From Thermohalobaculum sp039184865 (GTDB lineage: Bacteria; Pseudomonadota; Alphaproteobacteria; Rhodobacterales; Rhodobacteraceae), in contig JBCDAV010000007.1 in NCBI GenBank assembly GCA_039184865.1, positions 124,001 through 188,000 of the forward strand: 64,000 nt of DNA, in the 5' to 3' direction. This document shows positions 17,603-25,747 of this stretch, in pieces (position 1 is the first letter of the stretch; every line of letters starts with the position of its first letter). The notes below the pieces were generated by a model that was not told the DNA's origin, ran no database searches, and was given only the letters and a program-made list of their open reading frames with translations. Position numbers and translations under genes: made by a program.

Positions 17603-18511
17603 ATGACCACAGCACCATTGCTGCCCGGCAACGAGATTTCGCTCTACGGCAAGACGACCGCCTTGACGGTGCGCCGGACGGAACTGCCGGAGATGCCGGA
17701 GCTTTTTCAGGGCAACGATAACGACGCCGTCCTGATCGAGGTCCACGGCTACAAGGTCGATGGCGAGGTAGAGAAGCTCGATGTTCCGGTTCAGATCCTG
17801 CTCGGGCCGACCGGAATCCCCATGGTCGCTGCGCAGCGGGACGAAGCCGGGGCGATCACCAACGCCGACGCCAAACCGGAAACCTCGAAGGACGCCGTGA
17901 AGGCGTTTCCGCCGGGCGAGTTCCTGCGCTGGGACGTCGACCTGACCGACGAGACGCTTGAGATCTCGCTGATGCCGACCGTGATCGGCGCGGCCGTGGG
18001 GCTGATGGAGGACATGGCTGCAGATGCCGGGTACACGCTGCGCGGCGCCGACGGACGTCTCTACCACGTGCCCACGGGTATGGACGGGTTCGATATCCTC
18101 GACGAAGGCATGGACGGGGACGGGATGCCGGACGACGGTCCTCCGGGCATGGAGGACATGGCCGGGATGGTTGAAAGCCGGGCGATGATGCAGTCCCGTG
18201 CGATGATGCAGAGCCGCGCCATGATGCAAAGCCGCGCGATGATGCAGTCCCGCGCCATGATGCAGTCCCGAGCGATGATGCAGAGCCGCGCCATGATGCA
18301 GTCGCGGGCGATGATGCAGTCCCGTGCGATGATGCAGAGCCGCGCCATGATGCAGTCCCGCGCGATGATGCAAAGCCGGGCGATGATGCAAAGCCGCGCG
18401 ATGATGCAGGCCAGGGCGATGATGCAGTCCCGCGCGATGATGCAAAGCCGCGCGATGATGATCGACAACATATCGGGCAAGGGTCATCACTCCGACGACG
18501 GCGAGGATTGA
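17603..18511 (+). CDS. Candidate multi-core RiPP precursor with 16 tandem SRAMMQ hexapeptides
   Basis: A 302-residue product; GGGGGACAAG precedes the ATG at 17603. Residues 1-160 form a mixed, probably folded domain, followed by an acidic Met/Gly-rich linker (about 160-191), sixteen perfect-register hexapeptides (192-287) and a 15-residue acidic tail. Consensus is Ser-Arg-Ala-Met-Met-Gln; unit 14 has Ala for Ser and unit 16 ends in Ile. There is no signal peptide and no Cys in the repeats. As last gene of a YcaO-TfuA-protease operon it is the obvious substrate. Thiovarsolin precursors are a precedent for repeated cores with a YcaO-TfuA pair. A metal-binding Met-rich or purely structural repeat protein is the alternative. 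I do not recognise the N-terminal domain. Confidence 0.8.
   Translation: MTTAPLLPGNEISLYGKTTALTVRRTELPEMPELFQGNDNDAVLIEVHGYKVDGEVEKLDVPVQILLGPTGIPMVAAQRDEAGAITNADAKPETSKDAVKAFPPGEFLRWDVDLTDETLEISLMPTVIGAAVGLMEDMAADAGYTLRGADGRLYHVPTGMDGFDILDEGMDGDGMPDDGPPGMEDMAGMVESRAMMQSRAMMQSRAMMQSRAMMQSRAMMQSRAMMQSRAMMQSRAMMQSRAMMQSRAMMQSRAMMQSRAMMQSRAMMQARAMMQSRAMMQSRAMMIDNISGKGHHSDDGED
18176..18463 (+). repeat. Coding tandem repeat, 16 units of 18 bp
   Basis: Sixteen consecutive 18-bp units without spacers, each encoding Ser/Ala-Arg-Ala-Met-Met-Gln/Ile. The ATGATG core is invariant in every unit. Ser codons switch between AGC, TCC and TCG, Arg among CGC, CGG, CGT, CGA and AGG, Ala between GCG and GCC, and Gln between CAG and CAA. 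The switches AGC to TCC need two changes, so identical peptides are kept despite DNA divergence. Confidence 0.97.
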
Positions 18512-18984
18512 TCGCCCCGCGGCCGCCGCAAGGCGAATCGGGACGGCTCCACGCACGTGATGCCGCCGTTTTTCCGGGCCCGTTTGCTCCGGTCGCGAAG
18601 CGCCCGGGATGACCTCGTCCGGAATTCCGCGAACGCACCCGGAACAGAAGCTGAAAACCTGTGGACGGCGCTCCGACACCGGCCGGGCTTTAGTCACCAT
18701 TAACCCGACCGGAGCATTACCGCTGCGCCGCGCATCCGCTCCACGTCCGGCGGGCCCGCGGCGCTTGAGTCTGTAGATTCGGTATCCGCCTTCAGTCTTC
18801 GAAATCTACTGCCCCGGCGCCTGCCGAGGCACCTCGTCCGGGACAATGCTCCATGCTGGATCGACGAAACGAAAGACGAACGTACAACTACATGTTGGGT
18901 TTACGCATTGTTAACCCTCTAGATCGAGAATGAAGGAAGGGTAAACGGACGTCCTTGAGAGCGACCGGATCCGAGGCAGAAGGC
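18512..18984. other. Gene-free stretch after the repeat-protein operon
   Basis: No coding frame with family features or plausible start was seen in these 473 bases. A 7-bp inverted repeat (GTAGATT at 18773-18779 and AATCTAC at 18803-18809) and a CtrA-like site (18900-18914) occur in its second half, so promoters for the next gene are likely here. No hairpin with a T-tract was found after the repeat protein, so how that operon ends is not visible. Confidence 0.6.
18900..18914 (+). promoter_or_regulatory. CtrA-like box (TTTA-N7-TTAA)
   Basis: TTTACGCATTGTTAA differs by one base from the CtrA consensus TTAA-N7-TTAA. It lies 71 bases before the start of the small protein at 18985, a normal promoter distance. 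One mismatch makes it tentative. Confidence 0.35.
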
Positions 18985-19209
18985 ATGAGTGACATGAAAC
19001 AGTTTTTCGATGACCCGGTCGCCACAGCGATCGCCGGAGTGCAGCTCCCGCTGGAGAACGTCGAGTACACGATCGAGCAGTATCTGCTGACCAACGGACA
19101 GCGTCTGGACACCGAAACGCGGGTCCTGCTGGCCAATGTCCGCGACTGCATCGGATGTGTCGCCGGATCGACCCGTCAGCTCGTCCGGGAGCGCGCCGAA
19201 CAGCACTGA
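18985..19209 (+). CDS. Hypothetical small cytoplasmic protein
   Basis: A 74-residue product starting at ATG 18985 (ATG 18994 is a possible later start). It begins MSDMKQFFDDPVATA, is acidic to neutral, predicted helical, and carries two Cys near residues 53 and 56 (RDCIGCVAG). No signal peptide or membrane segment. The family is not recognised. It converges with the ClC gene, whose 3' end is about 20 bases away, and has a CtrA-like box upstream. Confidence 0.5.
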   Translation: MSDMKQFFDDPVATAIAGVQLPLENVEYTIEQYLLTNGQRLDTETRVLLANVRDCIGCVAGSTRQLVRERAEQH

Positions 19210-19230
19210 TCGACCGCTGATGCGGCCCTT

Positions 19231-20907
19231 TCAGGCGTGCTCCTCGCGCAACTCCTCCTCGAGCGCGTGGTTGTAGGCGCGCAGCGCGTCGACATGGAAC
19301 AGGGCGCCCAGAAGCTCGGGCGCCTCGTCCTCGCCGGGGGCCGCATAGACCACGGGTAGATACGCCCCGGACAGGCGCTCGAACATCGGCAGCGCGCGCT
19401 CCAGCGTGTCGCCCGGGCTCAGCACGGCGCCCTGCTCGACCAGTTCCATGCAGCCGCTGTCCGGAGCACAGTTTTCCGCGCCGCGATGGCGCATCAGATG
19501 GCTGACCTGCATGGTCGCGGCGAGATAGCCCTGCGGTCCGTCCGACAGGTGCAGTCCGCGGTTCTCGAGCTGCGTCAGGAAGAAGCTGCGCGCGACGAGC
19601 CGGTCAGAAATCACCGAGGCTAGAGAGACCGAGACCATCACGGCGATCGAGGTCTGGAAGTCGCCGGTCAGCTCGAACACGATCAGCGTGGACGAAATCG
19701 GCGCCCCCAGAACGGCCGCTGCCACGGCCCCCATCCCGGCGAGCGCGTAAATCGCCTCGACGCCTGAGACGAGCGGGAAGATCGCGGTCGCGACCTCGCC
19801 GAACGCGGCACCGGTGAGCGCGCCGACCACGACGGCGGGCGAGAACACGCCGCCCCCCATCCTGCCGGCAAAGGTGATCGCCACCGCGGCGACCTTGACC
19901 ATGGTGAAGATCACCGCCGTCAGGAACGGGATCTGCGACGTCAGCGCCAGGACCGTCGTCTCGTATCCGACGCCGATGATATGCGGGAACTGGATCGCGA
20001 TCAGGCCCAGGATCGCTCCGGCCACGGCCGGGCGCAGGCTGTCGGGCATCCGGGTCGCTTCCTGCACCCGGTCGGCGACCCGCTCGGCAAAGAACAGGAC
20101 ACGCATCATGATCACGCCGACGAAACCGCAGACGACGCCCAGGATCATGAACGCCGGCATCTCCCAGTAGAACGCCAGCGACTGCGCCGGCAGGTCGAAC
20201 TCGCTGAAATCGCCCAGATGGATTCTGCTGACGATGGCGGCGGCGACCGAAGCGACGACGATCGGCCCGAAAGAATGCAACGCGTAGTGGCGCAGGATGA
20301 CCTCGAGCGCGAAGAGCGCCCCGGCAATCGGCGCATTGAACGAGGCGGAAACCGCCGCGGCGGCGGCGCAGCCGAGAATGTCGCGCGCCGTTATCGGCGA
20401 TGCCCGCAACTTGTCGGACACCCAGGTCGCGATCACCGCCCCGATGTGCACCGCAGGCCCCTCGCGCCCGGTCGAGCCGCCAGTCGAGAGCGTCACCAAT
20501 GCTGCCAGCGCCGAGGCGCCGCCCTGCGACTTGCTCACCCGCCCGTTGTTCATAGCAGCGGACTGGATCACGTCATCGATCCCGCGCGCGCGCCGCGTCG
20601 GCGACAGGCGCACCAGGATCTGCCCGACGATCAGCCCGCCGACAATCGGGACGAGCAGGACGTGCCACCAGTCGAGCGTCGAAGCATGGCTGTGCAGGGT
20701 CAGGGAGCTCGCACCGTAGAACAGGGTCTCGAGCGCTTCGATGGCGAGGCGAAATCCAAGCACCGCGTAGCCGACCACGACACCGATCACGACCGCGACC
20801 GGCCAGAGTGCTAGTTGGCTCGCACCGCTGAAGGCGTCAGCCGCCGCGACGCGGTTTCGCGCTCTGCGAAGCCGTGCCAGGAGACGAATTGGCGATGATT
20901 GCGCCAT
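19231..20907 (-). CDS. ClC-type chloride channel or H+/Cl- antiporter with CBS region
   Basis: A 558-residue multi-pass inner-membrane protein of the voltage-gated chloride channel family. The selectivity/gating segment STGGSTGREGPAVHIG near residues 141-156 contains the GREGP motif whose Glu is the external gate; other family signposts are GCAAAAAVSASFNAPIAGALFALE and GRMGGGVFSPAVVVGA. The last 120 residues (from about 440) form a soluble tail with two CBS-like halves. The gating Glu suggests chloride transport with possible proton coupling; the internal proton Glu cannot be placed with certainty. It is alone, facing the thioesterase gene in the same direction after about 226 bases that probably hold its promoter. 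Confidence 0.92.
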   Translation of the reverse strand: MAQSSPIRLLARLRRARNRVAAADAFSGASQLALWPVAVVIGVVVGYAVLGFRLAIEALETLFYGASSLTLHSHASTLDWWHVLLVPIVGGLIVGQILVRLSPTRRARGIDDVIQSAAMNNGRVSKSQGGASALAALVTLSTGGSTGREGPAVHIGAVIATWVSDKLRASPITARDILGCAAAAAVSASFNAPIAGALFALEVILRHYALHSFGPIVVASVAAAIVSRIHLGDFSEFDLPAQSLAFYWEMPAFMILGVVCGFVGVIMMRVLFFAERVADRVQEATRMPDSLRPAVAGAILGLIAIQFPHIIGVGYETTVLALTSQIPFLTAVIFTMVKVAAVAITFAGRMGGGVFSPAVVVGALTGAAFGEVATAIFPLVSGVEAIYALAGMGAVAAAVLGAPISSTLIVFELTGDFQTSIAVMVSVSLASVISDRLVARSFFLTQLENRGLHLSDGPQGYLAATMQVSHLMRHRGAENCAPDSGCMELVEQGAVLSPGDTLERALPMFERLSGAYLPVVYAAPGEDEAPELLGALFHVDALRAYNHALEEELREEHA

Positions 20908-21133
20908 GCGAGCAAGCCAAGCATTTTCCTTGCCGCAAGCCTACGGCAGGCGGATCGGCCCACGCAAGCCGACAGGCGGGCCGAATGCGATCAATTTCAC
21001 AAGAAAATGAGATATTTACCGCGTTGCACCGTTCCGGGACGGTCTTGCCCGACTCCATTGCCGGAAAGGCTTCCGTCATCCGGCCGCACGTCAGAAATCC
21101 CCGAACACCCCGCCGAGCCGCAAGGCCCTCGGA

Positions 21134-21631
21134 TCACCCCGCGGCTTTGCGGCGAATCCCGATCTCGGCGCCGACCTGCGGCGGGCGCGGCAACCCGGCA
21201 TGGGCATCGCGCAGCGCGATCACCCGGCTCGCGAGATGTTCGGGATAAGGCGCCGATTTGCGCGCCTCCAGATCGACATTCATCGACAGGCTTTCATAGG
21301 TCGCGGCAATCGTGCCCTTTTCGACATGATGCATCGTGACGAACAGGTGGATGCGCTTGTGATCGGCGTCCAAAACCTGAAACTCGCAGTAGTAGTGCTG
21401 GCCCTCGAGCAACTCGTCGAGATAGTTGATCGTGTTGACCAGCGCCATCGGCCCCATGCGGTACTTCTCGACCAGTTCGATCCCGATGCCGAGCGCGTCG
21501 AACGCCTCGTCCAGCGACTTGTCGATGGCCATCAGATAGTAGGCGACGTTCATGTGGCCGTTGTAGTCGATCCATTCGGGCGGCACGGCGCGGGTCGTCG
21601 TCCGGATCGGTTTCGCCTCGAAATCGGTCAT
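21134..21631 (-). CDS. Hot-dog-fold acyl-CoA thioesterase
   Basis: A 165-residue 4HBT-like protein. The diagnostic WIDYNGHMNVAYYL segment near residues 20-33 includes the Asp/Asn/His region used for thioester hydrolysis in this family; the following strand and long helix are in place. The C-terminus (PPQVGAEIGIRRKAAG) is a short extension. Members hydrolyse short- or medium-chain or carnitine-related acyl-CoAs; substrate not determinable. It is divergent from the FAD-linked oxidase gene with about 97 bases between, so a shared promoter region is possible. Confidence 0.85.
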   Translation of the reverse strand: MTDFEAKPIRTTTRAVPPEWIDYNGHMNVAYYLMAIDKSLDEAFDALGIGIELVEKYRMGPMALVNTINYLDELLEGQHYYCEFQVLDADHKRIHLFVTMHHVEKGTIAATYESLSMNVDLEARKSAPYPEHLASRVIALRDAHAGLPRPPQVGAEIGIRRKAAG

Positions 21632-21728
21632 GCGATTGCACCCTCATTGCTTGCGCCCGACCCTATCTTGGCTAATGTCGCGCGCAAGAGGCGGAACGCC
21701 CCATGCTGGCAGGATCGGGAGGGTCAAC

Positions 21729-23105
21729 ATGAGCATCGACAGCGCCATCGCAGCACTCGAGCCGCAATTCGGCAGCCGCCTCAGCCGCGCGGCGGCGATC
21801 CTCGAACAGCATGGCAAGGACGAGGCCTGGCACAAGCCGAGCCCGCCCGACGCGGTGATCTGGCCGCATTCGACCGAGGAAGTCAGCCTGATCGCGCGCA
21901 CCTGCAACGAGCACGGTTGCCCCATCGTCGCCTGGGGGGCCGGCACGTCGCTCGAAGGACACGTCATCCCGGTCCAGGGCGGGATCACGCTGGATCTGAG
22001 CGAGATGAACGCGGTCCTGGCCGTTCATCCCGAGGATATGGACGTCACCGTCCAACCCGGCATCACCCGCAAGCGGCTGAACGAGGAGCTGCGCGACACC
22101 GGCCTGTTCTTTCCGATCGACCCCGGCGCCGATGCCACCATCGGCGGCATGACCGGCACCCGCGCGTCGGGCACGTGCGCGGTGCGTTACGGCACCATGC
22201 GCGAATCCGTTCTCGCGCTCGAGGTCGTGCTGGCCGACGGGCGCGTGATCCGCACCGGCACGCGGGCGAAGAAGTCCTCGGCGGGTTATGACCTGACGAA
22301 GCTCTTCGTCGGTTCCGAAGGCACGCTCGGCATCGTCACCGAAATCACGCTGCGCCTGCACGGCGTGCCGGAAGCGACCTCGGCCGCGATCTGTGTCTTC
22401 CCGACGGCCCGCGATGCCGTCAACACGGCGATCCAGACGATCCAGATGGGCATCCCGATCGCCCGGATCGAATTCCTCGATCCCCCGGCGATCCAGGCGG
22501 TGAACACCGCGAACGGTTACGAGATGGCCGAGCAGCCGACGCTGTTCATGGAATTCCACGGCTCAGAGGCAGGCGTCGCCGAACAGGCCGAGACCGTCGC
22601 CGAGCTTGCGGCCGAGAACGACGGGTCCGGTTTCGAGTGGACGACCAAGGCCGAGGACCGGACGCGCCTCTGGACCGCGCGGCACAACTTCGCCTACGCC
22701 GTCGGCCAGCAGCATCCCGGCAAGCGCCTGCTCGCCACCGATGCCTGCGTGCCGATCTCGCGGCTGGCCGACTGCATCGACGAGACGGCCGAGGACGCCT
22801 CCACGAGCCACCTCTTCTACTGCGTCGTCGGGCATGTCGGCGACGGCAACTTCCATGGCACGCTGGTGCTTGACCCCGACGACCCCGAAGACGTAGCCGA
22901 GGCGCAACGCATGACCGACCGCCTGACCGAGCGAACGCTCGCGATGGGCGGCACGATCTCGGGCGAGCACGGCGTCGGCTTCGGCAAGAAGAAGTTCATG
23001 GAACGCGAACACGGCTCCGATGCCTGGGGCCTGATGGGCGCGATCAAGCAGAGCTTCGACCCGAACGGCATTCTCAACCCGGGAAAGCTGCTGCCGGGGA
23101 ACTGA
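21729..23105 (+). CDS. FAD-linked D-2-hydroxyacid oxidase (D-lactate dehydrogenase cytochrome / GlcD type)
   Basis: A 458-residue VAO-family flavoprotein. The PP-loop region IVAWGAGTSLEGHVIPVQGG near residues 68-87 and IGGMTGTRASGT near 139-150 bind FAD; the C-terminal GHVGDGNFHG and GEHGVG blocks are typical of D-lactate and glycolate oxidising enzymes. The ATG at 21729 is the first Met giving a standard N-terminus; the open frame begins earlier. Predicted reaction: oxidation of a D-2-hydroxyacid, electrons passing to cytochrome or quinone. D-lactate versus other hydroxyacids is not resolved. Confidence 0.88.
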   Translation: MSIDSAIAALEPQFGSRLSRAAAILEQHGKDEAWHKPSPPDAVIWPHSTEEVSLIARTCNEHGCPIVAWGAGTSLEGHVIPVQGGITLDLSEMNAVLAVHPEDMDVTVQPGITRKRLNEELRDTGLFFPIDPGADATIGGMTGTRASGTCAVRYGTMRESVLALEVVLADGRVIRTGTRAKKSSAGYDLTKLFVGSEGTLGIVTEITLRLHGVPEATSAAICVFPTARDAVNTAIQTIQMGIPIARIEFLDPPAIQAVNTANGYEMAEQPTLFMEFHGSEAGVAEQAETVAELAAENDGSGFEWTTKAEDRTRLWTARHNFAYAVGQQHPGKRLLATDACVPISRLADCIDETAEDASTSHLFYCVVGHVGDGNFHGTLVLDPDDPEDVAEAQRMTDRLTERTLAMGGTISGEHGVGFGKKKFMEREHGSDAWGLMGAIKQSFDPNGILNPGKLLPGN

Positions 23106-23189
23106 CGCTGCAGGATCGCTGCGGTCGCGCCGCACCGCAGGTCCATTCCGGCGACGGAAGAACCAGCGCTCGGCGAATTTGCCGATGGA

Positions 23190-24203
23190 TCACCCTGCGG
23201 TCAGATGCTCCCAGCAGCCGGTCTCGCGCAGGAGCGGCTCAATCGAAGCGCGCTCCTCTACTGATATTGCGGCGAGTTCTTCGCGCAGCCAGGTCAGGCA
23301 TTTGACCTGATAACCGAACGGCGCCTGCGCGTAGGTTTTGCCGAGCAGGCTAAGTTCAAAACGGTCCTGACCTGCGCCGACGGCATCGGCGTTCGCGCGC
23401 AGGAAGGGCAGGTAAACCTCGCCCGCCACGGACAGCAGATCGCGCACAGCACCCGGCAGATCGGCGCCATCTTCGATCCACGAGCCTTCGACGCCGGACA
23501 GATCGTCCGCCTGCCGCAGCCAGTGTTGCAGCAACTGCGTACGCTGCCGCATCTCGGTCATTGGCGTCGGATCGGTCGCGAGCGTCTTCAGCTGACCGAA
23601 CAGCCCGAAATCGGCCAGGCTCGGCCGGCTGCCGAAGAGATAGCGATCCAGCCGCAGAAACCCGTTCAGCGCCTCGGCGATCCGCCAATAGCTCTGCTTG
23701 ATCACCGGGGCGTTCTCGGCGGTGCAGCCGACCAGCGCCATGCGGCCGATCTGGCGCTCCCGAATGGCGCTGACGGCCTCCTCGAAAGCCGCGCCTTCAC
23801 GGTCCGGTCCCTGATCGGCGATGATCCAGCGCGCGCCATAATCCTGATCCTCGGGCAGTTCCCAGCGGTAGAGGAACATCGCCTTGGTCAGCCACTCGTC
23901 GGCCATGTCCTCGATCAGGTGGCTGAGAAAGGCGAGCCCGGGACGCCGCGGCAGGATCGAGCGCTCGGAATGGCGGCGTTCCAGTTCGTAGGCAATCGGC
24001 GTCGAGTCGATCAGATACCGGTCTTCATCCGCCACGTGCAGGACCGGGATCAGGCCGACCTTGATCTTGCCGGCCAGTTCCGCGCGCACCTGCTCGGTCC
24101 GGAAAACCCAGTCGAACGGCAGGCGCCGGTAGCGCATGATCGCCCGCAGCTTCATGGAATAGGGAGAGCCGTTGCTCCCGATCACGCGGTATCGCTGCGG
24201 CAT
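23190..24203 (-). CDS. Glutathione S-transferase family protein
   Basis: A 337-residue protein, long for a GST. The thioredoxin-like N-terminus (VIGSNGSPYSMKLRAIMRYR, then LIPVLHVADEDRYLIDSTPI) is followed by an all-helical domain with RPSLADFGLFGQL, the family's N-capping box. GGGAG sits before the ATG at 24203, which is preferred to the upstream in-frame start at 24287. The final 100 residues extend beyond a standard GST. Enzymatic role unknown; such long bacterial GSTs are often annotated only by domain. Confidence 0.8.
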   Translation of the reverse strand: MPQRYRVIGSNGSPYSMKLRAIMRYRRLPFDWVFRTEQVRAELAGKIKVGLIPVLHVADEDRYLIDSTPIAYELERRHSERSILPRRPGLAFLSHLIEDMADEWLTKAMFLYRWELPEDQDYGARWIIADQGPDREGAAFEEAVSAIRERQIGRMALVGCTAENAPVIKQSYWRIAEALNGFLRLDRYLFGSRPSLADFGLFGQLKTLATDPTPMTEMRQRTQLLQHWLRQADDLSGVEGSWIEDGADLPGAVRDLLSVAGEVYLPFLRANADAVGAGQDRFELSLLGKTYAQAPFGYQVKCLTWLREELAAISVEERASIEPLLRETGCWEHLTAG

Positions 24204-24395
24204 GGCGCTCCCACCCAAGGCTCTCGACACGAGGCCACTATAGGTCAGGCCGAACGGTTTGGAACGCGTTATCCGAGTGGCAAGCATCGCCGCGAGACGT
24301 CTCTCGCGTCACGATGTTCGAATGGCCGACCGGTGAGCACCACAAACTCGGCCGGAAAACCTCACGACCGCTTCAGCCCGCACAGCGCGCCGCGG

Positions 24396-25718
24396 TCACT
24401 CCTTCTGCATCAGATAGGCCGCGACCGCTTCATACGCGGGCAGCGATGTCGGATCGATGACCGCGTTCTTGGCATTGGGAAAGGACGCGAGCCGGACGAT
24501 CACCATCTCGGCCGCCGGATCGACATAGATCGTCTGGCCGTGCACCCCGCGCGCCGCGTAGGCCCCGTTGGCATTGTGAAACACCCACCACATGCTGCGA
24601 TAGCTGCCGCCCGGCAGCGTCTTGAACCCGCCCTTCTCGAACTTGGCCCGGTCGCCGCCCACCGCAATCGTCGCGACCACGCGCTCCGGGAACAGCCGCT
24701 GGCCGCCGATTTCGCCGCCCTGAAGCATCAGCAACCCGACCCGCCCAAGATCGCGCAGCCCCGCCGTCAGCCCTCCACCGGCAAACGGCGTCCCCTTCGC
24801 GTCGACGGTCATGTAGGCGTCCTGCTCCGCGCCGATCCGGCTCCAGATGCGCTCGGACAGCAACTCGGTCACCTCGTACCCGGTTGTGCGCGACACGATC
24901 CAGCCGAGCACGTCCGAGTTCACCGTCTTGTAGCCGAAGCCTGCCCCGTGCGGGGCCTCGGACTGCACCGTCTTCAGATAATCGAAATAGCCGTCCGGCC
25001 CGGAGTAGCCCTCGGGCTTCGGCAGCGGGCTCGCCGCCGCGGAATAGAGCCAGATATCGGCGTCGCGATCGGCGTAATCCTCGCTGAACGCGATGCCCGT
25101 CGTCATGTCCATCACTTGGCGGACCGTCGCCCCGGCAAAACCGCTCCTGGCCAGTTCGGGCAGGATCGTCTCCACCAGCGCATCCTCGTCGAGATCGCCC
25201 TCGGCGACGAGTATTTCGGCCAGCAGCCCGGTCATCGACTTGGTCATCGACATCGCGGCGTGCTTGCCGCGTTCGGTCAGACAGCCGGAATAGTGCTCGT
25301 AGACGATCCGCCCCTTGTGCAGGATCAGCATCCCGTCGGTGTAGTTGGCCTCGAGAGACTGCTTCCACGTCATCGGCACGTCGCCGCCCATCGGCAGGAA
25401 GCTCACGGAATCGATCGCCGGGTCGAGCGCGTAGGGCAGCGGCGCGGGCGCACCGAGCCCGCGGCTGACCTCTTCGGTCGGCAGAAACTCGCGCAGGTGA
25501 CAGACCGACCAGCGCAGTTTCGGAAAGCTGAAATAGTTGGTGTCGGGCTGCATGATCAGCTTGTCGGGCGGCGGCGGCGCGCCCTCCATCCACCCCATCA
25601 CGCGCGGATCGGACTGCGCGGCGGTCAGCGGCTCCGCCGCCGCGAGGCTCCCGGCGGTCGCCACAAGCGCGGCGCCCGACGCCAGGCAAAGCTGGGCATT
25701 CTTGAAAATCTTGATCAT
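24396..25718 (-). CDS. Secreted serine hydrolase of the beta-lactamase / 6-aminohexanoate-dimer hydrolase family
   Basis: A 440-residue protein with a Sec signal peptide (hydrophobic stretch at about 8-28, cleavage near AAAEP). The SxxK catalytic motif is SMTK in AAMSMTKSMTG, and the YxN-like and HTG-like elements are present as later segments (VNSDVLGW; RGVHGQTIYVD). GAGGA precedes the ATG at 25718. This family (NylB, EstB, class C-like) cleaves amides or esters in the periplasm. It is 29 bases downstream of the outer-membrane barrel gene and so is probably its operon partner. Natural substrate unknown; an antibiotic role is unlikely. Confidence 0.85.
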   Translation of the reverse strand: MIKIFKNAQLCLASGAALVATAGSLAAAEPLTAAQSDPRVMGWMEGAPPPPDKLIMQPDTNYFSFPKLRWSVCHLREFLPTEEVSRGLGAPAPLPYALDPAIDSVSFLPMGGDVPMTWKQSLEANYTDGMLILHKGRIVYEHYSGCLTERGKHAAMSMTKSMTGLLAEILVAEGDLDEDALVETILPELARSGFAGATVRQVMDMTTGIAFSEDYADRDADIWLYSAAASPLPKPEGYSGPDGYFDYLKTVQSEAPHGAGFGYKTVNSDVLGWIVSRTTGYEVTELLSERIWSRIGAEQDAYMTVDAKGTPFAGGGLTAGLRDLGRVGLLMLQGGEIGGQRLFPERVVATIAVGGDRAKFEKGGFKTLPGGSYRSMWWVFHNANGAYAARGVHGQTIYVDPAAEMVIVRLASFPNAKNAVIDPTSLPAYEAVAAYLMQKE

Positions 25719-25747
25719 CGCGGTGTTCCTCGAATTGGGCCAGACCA

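Noticed and set aside
18176..18463. CRISPR-like array
   Set aside because: Units are contiguous 18-bp coding repeats with no spacers and no cas genes.
18061..18480. Minus-strand open frame of 139 codons with CIIAR-type repeats
   Set aside because: It is the antisense shadow of the SRAMMQ array; an 18-bp unit without stops in one frame keeps that frame open. No ribosome site or family feature.
24396..25718. Beta-lactamase resistance gene
   Set aside because: The SxxK family is present, but chain layout fits NylB/EstB-like hydrolases and the gene is paired with a barrel, not with ampR.
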